Source: Falsirhodobacter halotolerans (GTDB lineage: Bacteria > Pseudomonadota > Alphaproteobacteria > Rhodobacterales > Rhodobacteraceae). From it: a DNA stretch of 64,000 bases. Under the pieces are notes generated by a model. The model made no database searches. It saw only the letters and a list, made by a program, of their open reading frames with translations, and was not told the origin of the DNA. The stretch lies in contig NZ_JALJAZ010000001.1 of assembly GCF_022899245.1 (NCBI RefSeq), positions 961,501 through 1,025,500 on the forward strand, read 5' to 3'. Both the position numbers and the translations under genes were made by a program. Below are positions 18,183-25,167 of the stretch, in pieces (the first letter of the stretch is position 1; the number at the start of each line of letters is the position of its first letter).

Positions 18183-18479
18183 TCAGCGGATCACGATCTC
18201 ATCCGGGCGCAGGAATCCCAGCATGTCGCGGGCCTGCTCGTCCAGCAGATCAAGGTCGAGATATTCATCCGACAGCCGCCGCGTCTTGTTCTCGATCACA
18301 TCAAGCTGGGCCTGCAGGCGGTCGCGCTCAAGTTCCAGCTGCTCGGTCTCTGCCCGGATCTGGACCTGACGGAAGACGCCGTAATCCCCCTGAACCGCCG
18401 CAAAGACGAAATAGAGGCCAAGCGTGGCCAGAAGCATGAAATAGATCGTGGCGCCAAGCGCGGGACGGTTCGTGGACAT
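18183..18479 (-). CDS. ftsB: Septum formation initiator FtsB/DivIC family protein
   Basis: Small bitopic division protein, 98 residues: a short cytoplasmic N-terminus, one membrane helix (about residues 11-29), then a periplasmic coiled coil (about 35-72) rich in Glu/Leu/Arg and a conserved end, LDEQARDMLGFLRPDEIVI. FtsB is known to link FtsL and FtsQ in the divisome. The location upstream of pdhA is common in alphaproteobacteria. Assignment is from architecture, size and context. Confidence 0.88.
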   Translation of the reverse strand: MSTNRPALGATIYFMLLATLGLYFVFAAVQGDYGVFRQVQIRAETEQLELERDRLQAQLDVIENKTRRLSDEYLDLDLLDEQARDMLGFLRPDEIVIR

Positions 18480-18497
18480 GGGGGCACTCGATCAGGC

Positions 18498-18528
18498 GGC
18501 GGTGCGCAATCATGCCATGCGCACCGCC
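18498..18528. repeat. Strong 11-bp hairpin upstream of ftsB
   Basis: GGCGGTGCGCA/TGCGCACCGCC with a 9-nt loop, starting 19 bp upstream of the ftsB start. It has no T-run. It sits immediately after the fba terminator and may block read-through or structure the ftsB leader. Confidence 0.6.
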
Positions 18529-18531
18529 GAA

Positions 18532-18561
18532 AGGTAAAGGGTTTCCCGAACGGGGAAACCC
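18532..18561 (-). terminator. Terminator downstream of the class I aldolase gene
   Basis: On the minus strand, GGGTTTCCC/GGGAAACCC (9 bp, 4- to 5-nt loop) is followed by a pyrimidine-rich CTTTACCTTT. It lies 11 bp past the aldolase stop at 18572. Confidence 0.7.
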
Positions 18562-18571
18562 GCGGCCCGGA

Positions 18572-19501
18572 TCAGGCCTGACCCTTGTAGATCGAGACGA
18601 GCTTCGCCAGCATCGCCAGCGCATCCTCGCGCGAGCGTTGGAACGAGTTCCGCCCGATGATCGACCCGTTGCCGCCGCCGGCCAGAATCGCGCGCGCGTC
18701 GTCATAGACCGCATCCTCGCCCTTCGTCGCGCCGCCCGAAAAGACGATGATCCGGCGACCGGCGAAGGAGGCTTCGACGCAATGCTTCACGCGGGCGGCC
18801 ATGTCCGAAATGTCGATCTTCTGTGCGTCATAGACCTTCTTGGCCTCCGGCTGCATCAGGTGATCGGTGGACAGCTTGATCTTGATGATGTGCGCGCCCA
18901 GAAGGGCGGCCACATGGGCGGCATAAGCCGCGACGTCGATCGCCGTTTCGCCGTCCTTCGTCACCGCTTCGCCGCGCGGATAGGACCAGATGACGGTCGC
19001 GATGCCTTTGGAGGCCGCTTCCTTGCGCATCTCCACGATCTCTTCGAACATGTCGAGCGCCATGTCGGAACCGGGATAGATGGTGAAGCCGATGGCCGAA
19101 CAGCCCAGACGCAGCGCATCATCGACCGAAGCGGTGACCGCCTGGTTCTTGCCCGCCGTGTCCGACATCAGGCTGTTGGCCGAGTTCACCTTCAGGATCG
19201 TCGGGATCTGGCCCGCGAAGGTGTCGGCGCCCGCTTCCAGCGGCCCCAGCGGCGCGGCATAGGCCGACATGCCCGCATCGATCGCCAGCTTGTAATGGTA
19301 GTGGGGGTCGTAGCCCGCCGGGTTCGGGGCGAAGCTGCGGGCGGGGCCGTGCTCGAAACCCTGATCGACCGGCAGGATGATCATCTTGCCGGTGCCACCC
19401 AGCTTCCCTTCCATCAGCATACGGCAAAGGTTGCCTTTGACGCCGGCGTTCTCGCCTTCGTAATTGGCAAGAATACGTTGGACGGTTCTGGACGCGCGCA
19501 T
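18572..19501 (-). CDS. fbaB: Class I fructose-bisphosphate aldolase (DhnA/FbaB type)
   Basis: Interconverts fructose 1,6-bisphosphate with dihydroxyacetone phosphate and glyceraldehyde 3-phosphate through a lysine Schiff base. It has 309 residues with a TIM-barrel fold of the archaeal-type class I family. VDQGFEHGPARSF near residue 46 is characteristic, and the Schiff-base lysine lies in HIIKIKLSTDH. FSGGATKGEDAV and GGNGSIIGRNSFQR bind phosphate. It is not related to the zinc-dependent class II enzyme. It lies 116 bp downstream of pgk on the same strand with its own candidate promoter and a half-operator (19564-19577). Confidence 0.92.
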   Translation of the reverse strand: MRASRTVQRILANYEGENAGVKGNLCRMLMEGKLGGTGKMIILPVDQGFEHGPARSFAPNPAGYDPHYHYKLAIDAGMSAYAAPLGPLEAGADTFAGQIPTILKVNSANSLMSDTAGKNQAVTASVDDALRLGCSAIGFTIYPGSDMALDMFEEIVEMRKEAASKGIATVIWSYPRGEAVTKDGETAIDVAAYAAHVAALLGAHIIKIKLSTDHLMQPEAKKVYDAQKIDISDMAARVKHCVEASFAGRRIIVFSGGATKGEDAVYDDARAILAGGGNGSIIGRNSFQRSREDALAMLAKLVSIYKGQA

Positions 19502-19563
19502 GGACTACTCCTCAATAGCACTGTGAGTATGGGTGTAGGGGGCCACCCCGGCACTGGCAATCA

Positions 19564-19577
19564 TGATGACGCTAACA
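19564..19577. promoter_or_regulatory. Possible LacI-type half-operator upstream of the aldolase gene
   Basis: TGATGACGCTAACA has one perfect half (CGCTAACA on this strand, TGTTAGCG on the other) of the palindrome seen before edd, while the other half is degenerate. It lies 63-76 bp upstream of the aldolase ATG. The shared core is the evidence for common control; one good half-site alone is weak. Confidence 0.35.
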
Positions 19578-19617
19578 TACCGGAGCAGAGGGGAAAATTT
19601 TCTGAAACCGGCGGAAA

Positions 19618-20808
19618 TCAGGCGTTGAGGGCCGTGACGCCGGGCAGGTCCTTGCCTTCCATCCATTCCAAGAACGCGCCCCCGGCGGTGGAGATGTAGG
19701 TGAACTGCGCCGCAGCCCCCGCCTTGTTCAGCGCGGCCACCGTGTCGCCGCCCCCCGCGACGGAGATCAGCTTGCCCGCCTGCGTCTGTTCGGCGGCGAT
19801 GCGGGCGGCGGCGTTGGTGGCGGCGTCGAAGGGCTCGATCTCGAACGCGCCAAGGGGGCCGTTCCAGATCAGGGTCGCGGACGCCTCAAACACCTCGCGC
19901 AGGGCGGCGACGGTGGACGGACCGGCATCCAGGATCATCGCGTCCCCCGGGCAGGCGTTCACGTCCACGGTTTCCGACGCGGCCCCGGCCTTGAATTCCC
20001 GCGCGACGACGATGTCCACCGGCAGGTGAACGGTGCAGCCCGACGCCTTGGCCTTGTCCAGAATGCTGCGCGCCGTGTCGGCCATATCGCGTTCGGCCAG
20101 GCTTTTGCCGACCTCGATCCCCTGGGCCACAAGGAAGGTGTTCGCCATGCCGCCGCCGATCACCAGATGATCGACCTTGGTCACAAGGTTGCCCAACAGT
20201 TCCAGCTTGGTGGAGACCTTGGCCCCGCCGACCACCGCCACCACGGGCCGCTTCGGTGTGCCAAGCGCCGCATCAAGGGCCTTCAGTTCCGCCGCCATCA
20301 GCCGACCGGCGGCGGACGGCAGAAGCCGCGCGACCCCTTCGGTGGAGGCGTGGGCCCGGTGGGCGGCCGAAAACGCGTCGTTGACATACATATCGCCCAG
20401 ATCGGCGAAGGCCAGCGCCAGCGCGGGATCGTTCGCCTCCTCGCCCGCGTGGAAGCGGGTGTTTTCCAGAAGGACGACCTCGCCCTCGCGCGCCTGTTCG
20501 ATGGCCGTGCGGGCGGCGTCGCCCACACAATCGCGCGCGAAGATCACGCGCATCCCCAGATGTTTCTCCAGCGTGGGCAGGATGGCCTCAAGGCTCATCT
20601 CCGGCACGACCTTGCCCTTGGGGCGGCCGTAATGGGCCAGAAGCACCGGCGTGCCGCCCGCCTGGACGATGTCGCGGACGGTGGGGACGATCTTTTCGAT
20701 CCGGGTCGCGTCGGTGACGATGCCGTCGTCCATCGGCACGTTCACATCCACACGCACCAGCACGATCTTGCCGTCCACGTCCATGTCGTCCAGCGTTTTC
20801 CAGCCCAT
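19618..20808 (-). CDS. pgk: Phosphoglycerate kinase
   Basis: Transfers phosphate between 1,3-bisphosphoglycerate and ADP in glycolysis/gluconeogenesis. It has 396 residues. The N-terminal signature [14 protein letters not shown] is near residue 17, the substrate-binding HYGRPKGK and [10 protein letters not shown] follow, and the C-terminal nucleotide-binding GGGDTVAAL lies before the end [20 protein letters not shown] 20808 is preceded by AGGAGA; the frame extends nine codons upstream, but those residues precede the conserved start [10 protein letters not shown]. It is upstream of and co-oriented with the aldolase gene. Confidence 0.96.
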   Translation of the reverse strand: MGWKTLDDMDVDGKIVLVRVDVNVPMDDGIVTDATRIEKIVPTVRDIVQAGGTPVLLAHYGRPKGKVVPEMSLEAILPTLEKHLGMRVIFARDCVGDAARTAIEQAREGEVVLLENTRFHAGEEANDPALALAFADLGDMYVNDAFSAAHRAHASTEGVARLLPSAAGRLMAAELKALDAALGTPKRPVVAVVGGAKVSTKLELLGNLVTKVDHLVIGGGMANTFLVAQGIEVGKSLAERDMADTARSILDKAKASGCTVHLPVDIVVAREFKAGAASETVDVNACPGDAMILDAGPSTVAALREVFEASATLIWNGPLGAFEIEPFDAATNAAARIAAEQTQAGKLISVAGGGDTVAALNKAGAAAQFTYISTAGGAFLEWMEGKDLPGVTALNA

Positions 20809-20944
20809 CGGGTTCTCCTGTCTGCTGATGATCAAGTTGCACCCGTCATCGGCCCCGTCAACAGGCAGGAACGCGCGTTCCCGCCTTTTCTTGCGCGCCC
20901 CGCCGCATTACGTTGCGCCCATCATCGAAGAAGGAGAGGCCCAG

Positions 20945-21443
<499 letters not shown>

Positions 21444-21451
<8 letters not shown>

Positions 21452-21998
21452 GGCGCTTCTTGCCGCCGCATTTGCGGCGATGGCCGGGGCCGCCTTTGCG
21501 CAGACGGACGGCCCGGGCCCGAACCTTGTGATCGACGTGGCGGGATCCGGCGCCAACGGGCAGGTCGTGATCGACCTGTTTCCCGATGTGGCCCCCAAGC
21601 ATGTGGCGCAGATCGTGCAACTGGCCCAAGCGGGCGAGTATGACGACGTGGTGTTCCACCGCGTGATCGACGGGTTCATGGCGCAGACGGGCGATGTCGA
21701 ATTCGGCAAGGGTGCCGTGACGCGGCAGTCCGGCATGGGCGGGTCCGATCTTCCCGATCTTCCGGCCGAATTCTCGGACAAGGCGTTCCAGCGCGGCACC
21801 GTCGGCATGGCACGTTCGCAAAGCCCCAATTCGGCCAACAGCCAGTTCTTCATCATGTTCGCGCCGGGCGATTTCCTGAACGGCCAATACACGGTCGTGG
21901 GGCAGGTGATCGAAGGTATGGACGTGGTGGACGCCATCACGCGGGGCGAGCCGCCGGCGGATGCCGACCGGATGGTCAAGGTCGCGGTCCAGCAATAA
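21444..21998 (+). CDS. ppiA: Exported peptidyl-prolyl cis-trans isomerase (cyclophilin)
   Basis: Second cyclophilin, 184 residues, with a signal peptide (MRKALLAAAFAAMAGAAFAQ) directing it to the periplasm, where it would assist folding of exported proteins. FHRVIDGFMAQTGD is identical to the preceding paralogue, and NSQFFIMF completes the active site. Start ATG 21444 lies inside the last codons of ppiB. A strong terminator follows at 22000. Confidence 0.94.
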
Positions 21999-21999
21999 G

Positions 22000-22027
22000 A
22001 AAAAGGCCCGCATCGCGGGCCTTTTTT
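22000..22027. terminator. Bidirectional terminator between ppiA and the TerC-family gene
   Basis: AAAAAGGCCCGC/GCGGGCCTTTTT with a 3-nt loop: a 12-bp stem with A and T tracts built into it. It serves both converging genes, and the minus-strand stop lies 4 bp away. Confidence 0.92.
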
Positions 22028-22030
22028 ACA

Positions 22031-23080
22031 TCAGGGGTTCGGCGCATCGTCGCTGCGCAGCGCCTCGCGCGGGACGGGATCGATCTGCTCTTCCAGCGGG
22101 GGATCGTTGCGAGTCTTCCACAGCGAATAGGCAATGCCCGCCCCCAGCGTCCCGATGGTGATGACCAGCGAGATCAGCGTGTCGATGTGGTATCCCATCG
22201 GCACAAGCGTGATCTTGATCCCGACATAGATCAGCACGATCGCCAACGCGGTCTGCAGATACCGGAAGCGCGCCATGGCCGCCGACAGGGCGAAGAACAG
22301 CGCCCGCAGGCCCAGAACGGCGAACACGTTCGAGGTGTAGACGATGAACGGATCCTGCGTGATCGCGAAGATCGCGGGAACGCTGTCCACCGCGAAGATC
22401 ACGTCCACGATCTCCACCATGATCAAGGCAACGGCCAGCGGGGTCAGCCACAGGACGACCTTGCCGGTGCGCGGGTGGGGCTGACGGACCAGAAAGCTGT
22501 TGCCGTGGAATTCCGGCGTGATGCGGAACCGCTTGCGCAGGAATTTCAGGATCTTGTTGTTTTCAAGGTCGTTATCCTCATCCACCTGCTTGAACATCTT
22601 GAAGCCGGTGAAGATCAGGAAGGCGCCGAACACGTAAAGGATCGGTTCAAACGCATTGACCATCGCCACGCCGACGCCGATCAGGATCGCACGGAACACC
22701 AGAACGCCGATGATGCCCCAGAACAGGACGCGGTATTGGTAAAGCCGCGGCACGCCCAGAAAGGCGAAGATCGACGCGATGACGAAGATGTTGTCCATCG
22801 CCAGCGACTGTTCGATGATATAGCCGGTGAAGAATTCCAGACCCGCCTGCGAGCCGCGGACGAACCAGACCCATGCGCCGAACGCACAGGCCACGAGCAC
22901 ATACATGCCGTAAAGAAGGAAGCTTTCCTTCGCGCTGATCTCCTTCTGCTCCTTGTGCAGAAAGCCAAGGTCGAAGACCAGAATGACGATCACCACCGCC
23001 AAGAAGGCGAACCAGAACCAGACCGGCGTGTCGAGAAAGTGTTGGGTAAAAAAGGACGCGGATTCCATTGCCGGGACCAT
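22031..23080 (-). CDS. TerC-family membrane protein of the Alx type
   Basis: Integral membrane protein of 349 residues with about nine helices, like E. coli Alx. TerC/Alx proteins are linked to manganese export and pH or metal stress. Paired acidic residues inside helices are visible in EQSLAMDNIFVIA and EIVDVIFAVDSVPAIFAI, both family hallmarks; the N-terminal half also has VFDLGFLHKEQKEISAKES. ATG 23080 is used; an ATG four codons later is equally possible. A structured intergenic region lies upstream. A second TerC protein, fused to CBS domains, is encoded at 46.3 kb. Confidence 0.93.
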   Translation of the reverse strand: MVPAMESASFFTQHFLDTPVWFWFAFLAVVIVILVFDLGFLHKEQKEISAKESFLLYGMYVLVACAFGAWVWFVRGSQAGLEFFTGYIIEQSLAMDNIFVIASIFAFLGVPRLYQYRVLFWGIIGVLVFRAILIGVGVAMVNAFEPILYVFGAFLIFTGFKMFKQVDEDNDLENNKILKFLRKRFRITPEFHGNSFLVRQPHPRTGKVVLWLTPLAVALIMVEIVDVIFAVDSVPAIFAITQDPFIVYTSNVFAVLGLRALFFALSAAMARFRYLQTALAIVLIYVGIKITLVPMGYHIDTLISLVITIGTLGAGIAYSLWKTRNDPPLEEQIDPVPREALRSDDAPNP

Positions 23081-23113
23081 TCTCCATTTTCAGTTGGAGC
23101 AGTTCCGACATCA

Positions 23114-23178
23114 CGCAGCATCACGCTGCGCCAGAGGGGCCCGGCACTGCGCGCATGATCATAATGCGCGAAGGCCCC
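23114..23178 (-). promoter_or_regulatory. Structured leader/intergenic region before the Alx-type gene
   Basis: Two stem-loops lie between the transferase stop and the TerC start. One is CGCAGC/GCTGCG (23114-23130). The other is a two-part hairpin with outer GGGGCC/GGCCCC and inner CGCGCAT/ATGCGCG (23136-23178). The outer arm GGCCCC could instead pair with a nearby GGGG (about 23186-23189), giving mutually exclusive folds. The E. coli homologue is under a leader RNA. I do not find the conserved GGGGAGTA core of the yybP-ykoY manganese riboswitch here. Confidence 0.4.
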
Positions 23179-23213
23179 TGGGAAAAGGGGGCAGTTGTCG
23201 GAAATTTGATGGA

Positions 23214-24023
23214 TCAGCCGCGCCGGGCGTCGGGCAGGGCGATGCGGGCCACCTGTTCGGCGATGGGATCGACACGCTGTGGATGGCGGGCGGCGTCGTG
23301 GTCGGCGGGATCGCCGATGTCCTGCCAGAAGTTGTCCTTGAAGATGTCCAGCGCCGGGAAGGTCGCCTTGTAGCCCATCTTGCGGCTGCCTGGCACCCAA
23401 TATCCCAGATAGACATAGGGCAACCCCGCCTCACGCGCGATGGCGACATGGTCGAGGATCAGGTAGGTCCCGAGGCTGCTGGCCGCGAGATCGGGATCGT
23501 AGAAGGAATAGACCATGCTCAGCCCGTCATCGAACACATCGGTCAGGCAGACGGCGGCGAGACCATCCTCGCCCTGATATTCGATGACGCGACTGCGGAT
23601 CGGCGTCTCCTCGATCATCGCGGCGAATTCGAAGATGTCCATATCCGCCATGCCGCCCGCCGCATGACGCGCGTCCAGATAGCGGCGGAACAGCGCATAT
23701 TGATCCTCGGTCGCCCAGGGGGCCGTGGGATTGCGGCGCAGATGGCCGTTGCGGCGCAGAATCTTGCGATGGGTGCGGTTCGGTTCGAAATCCGCCACAC
23801 GGATGCGCGCCGACATGCAGGCGCTGCAATCCGCGCAGGACGGGCGGTAAAGCACGTTCTGCGACCGCCGGAACCCCTGTTTCGACAGCGAATCGTTCAG
23901 CGTCTGCGCCTGATCGCCCTGCAGCGCCGTGAACAGCTTCCGCTCCATCCGCCCGTCAAGATAGGGGCAGGGCTGGGGGGCGGTCACATAGAACTGCGGC
24001 GCGATGGGAAGGGTGTGGCGCAT
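23214..24023 (-). CDS. bpt: Aspartate/glutamate leucyltransferase (N-degron transferase)
   Basis: Attaches leucine from Leu-tRNA to proteins with N-terminal Asp or Glu, marking them for ClpS/ClpAP degradation (the bacterial N-degron pathway). It has 269 residues of the ATE-like family. The N-terminal cysteine cluster [12 protein letters not shown] and the sequence YRPSC are conserved, as is the C-terminal GNAT-like part ([16 protein letters not shown]). I start at ATG 24023 ([14 protein letters not shown]), the normal family N-terminus; the longer open frame upstream is an artefact. A long perfect inverted repeat lies just upstream. Confidence 0.92.
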   Translation of the reverse strand: MRHTLPIAPQFYVTAPQPCPYLDGRMERKLFTALQGDQAQTLNDSLSKQGFRRSQNVLYRPSCADCSACMSARIRVADFEPNRTHRKILRRNGHLRRNPTAPWATEDQYALFRRYLDARHAAGGMADMDIFEFAAMIEETPIRSRVIEYQGEDGLAAVCLTDVFDDGLSMVYSFYDPDLAASSLGTYLILDHVAIAREAGLPYVYLGYWVPGSRKMGYKATFPALDIFKDNFWQDIGDPADHDAARHPQRVDPIAEQVARIALPDARRG

Positions 24024-24036
24024 GGGGGTCCGGCGG

Positions 24037-24077
24037 GAAGGCGTTTCGCGACAAAGGTAACGCTGCGAAACGCCTTC
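24037..24077. repeat. 13-bp perfect inverted repeat upstream of bpt
   Basis: GAAGGCGTTTCGC and its exact complement GCGAAACGCCTTC flank a 15-nt spacer, 14 bp upstream of the bpt ATG and 26 bp past the RDD gene stop. There is no T-run, so it is either an imperfect terminator for the RDD gene, an RNA hairpin in the bpt leader, or a binding site. Confidence 0.65.
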
Positions 24078-24103
24078 GCCAAGCGGGTATGACGATTTTG
24101 TTC

Positions 24104-24553
24104 CTATGCCGCCCGGTTGATCGCCACGGTGCCCATCGCAAGGTCCGTCAGGCCCTGACGGCGCGGGGTCATCAGCATCAGGCCGATCGACAGGACCTGC
24201 ACCAGGAACGTGCCCATCGACAGGACATAGCCCGCAACATGCAGCGCCGCCTCGACCGGGCCCAGAGGATCGCCGTCGCGGTTCAGGAAATGGATGCCGC
24301 AGATGCGCATCCCCGGCGTGGCCGATTTCCGCGCCAGCGACCACCAGCGATAAAGAACGCCCACCGTCACGAACAGGATGGGATAGAACAACAGACCGAT
24401 GAACAGCGTGAACGGCAGCGCGATCAGGGTCAGCACGAAGATGAACGTGATGTCGATCAGCCAGGCCAGAAACCGTTTGGTGACCACACCGTCATAGAAT
24501 TCGGCATGAAGGTCGGGGTCGGGCAGGGCGTCCATCATTGGGGCAGCGGTCAT
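24104..24553 (-). CDS. RDD family membrane protein
   Basis: Membrane protein of 149 residues with three predicted helices, beginning with the family signature [14 protein letters not shown], whose conserved Arg and Asp give the RDD name. The family includes proposed ion exchangers, but no substrate can be read from sequence. ATG 24553 has GGAGGA upstream; 14 further residues of open frame precede it and are rejected. It lies between a DUF2852 gene and bpt, all on the same strand. Confidence 0.85.
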   Translation of the reverse strand: MTAAPMMDALPDPDLHAEFYDGVVTKRFLAWLIDITFIFVLTLIALPFTLFIGLLFYPILFVTVGVLYRWWSLARKSATPGMRICGIHFLNRDGDPLGPVEAALHVAGYVLSMGTFLVQVLSIGLMLMTPRRQGLTDLAMGTVAINRAA

Positions 24554-24605
24554 CGGTCCTCCGGGGCAAGGGGGCGGCGCAGGGGCCGCCCGCACGGGTC
24601 AGGGC

Positions 24606-25028
24606 TCAGGCGTCGGACGGGGTCGTCGCCGGAAGATCGTCGCGGCGTTTCGCGCGGTCGTCCATGAAGGCGTCGAACTCCTGCTTGTCCTTGGCTTCGC
24701 GCAGGCGTTGCAGGAAGGATTCGAAGGCGACCTGCTCATCCTCCAACCGGCGCAGCGTGTCGGCCTTGTAGGAATCGAAGGCGCTGTTGCCGCTGGATTT
24801 CGCAGAGGTGAACATCTGTTTGGCGCGGGTGGCGCAGGTGGAACGGCTGAACATGCGTTTGCTCCAGATCATATAGGCGAGAAGCGCGAGGCCGACGGGC
24901 CACACGAAGATGAAACCAAGGACCATGGCGGCGATCCAGGCGAATTTGCCGCGGGCATCGAGCCAGGCCTCGGCCTGACGGGGCCAGGACAGAAGACCGC
25001 CGGACGCGGCCGTGGACGAAAGGTTCAT
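24606..25028 (-). CDS. DUF2852 family protein
   Basis: Protein of 140 residues with one or two adjoining membrane helices (about residues 28-55, AWIAAMVLGFIFVWPVGLALLAYMIW). A basic region and a helical, charged C-terminal tail follow, with RRLEDEQVAFESFLQRLREAKDKQEFDAFM. The architecture matches DUF2852, found in alphaproteobacteria and without known function. ATG 25028 gives the compact form; 14 more codons upstream are open, but they include the palindrome and lack conservation. Confidence 0.8.
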   Translation of the reverse strand: MNLSSTAASGGLLSWPRQAEAWLDARGKFAWIAAMVLGFIFVWPVGLALLAYMIWSKRMFSRSTCATRAKQMFTSAKSSGNSAFDSYKADTLRRLEDEQVAFESFLQRLREAKDKQEFDAFMDDRAKRRDDLPATTPSDA

Positions 25029-25052
25029 GAGGGCGTCTCCCTGTTTACGGTT

Positions 25053-25073
25053 GATGTGAAGCGCTTTCACATC
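25053..25073. promoter_or_regulatory. 8-bp inverted repeat upstream of the DUF2852 gene
   Basis: GATGTGAA-N5-TTCACATC, a perfect inverted repeat 25 bp upstream of the DUF2852 start and about 95 bp upstream of divergent glnE. The core GAAGCGCTTTC is one base short of the GAAAGCGCTTTC palindrome used by some LacI-family repressors. It may be an operator or a leader hairpin; no regulator is adjacent. Confidence 0.4.
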
Positions 25074-25167
25074 CCCAAGATCGGGATGCCGCCCCCCCGG
25101 CGCAAGGGGCCGATGTTAAGAATGTTTACATACTTGCCGCGCGCCCCGCTTCGCGAAACAATGCGGC

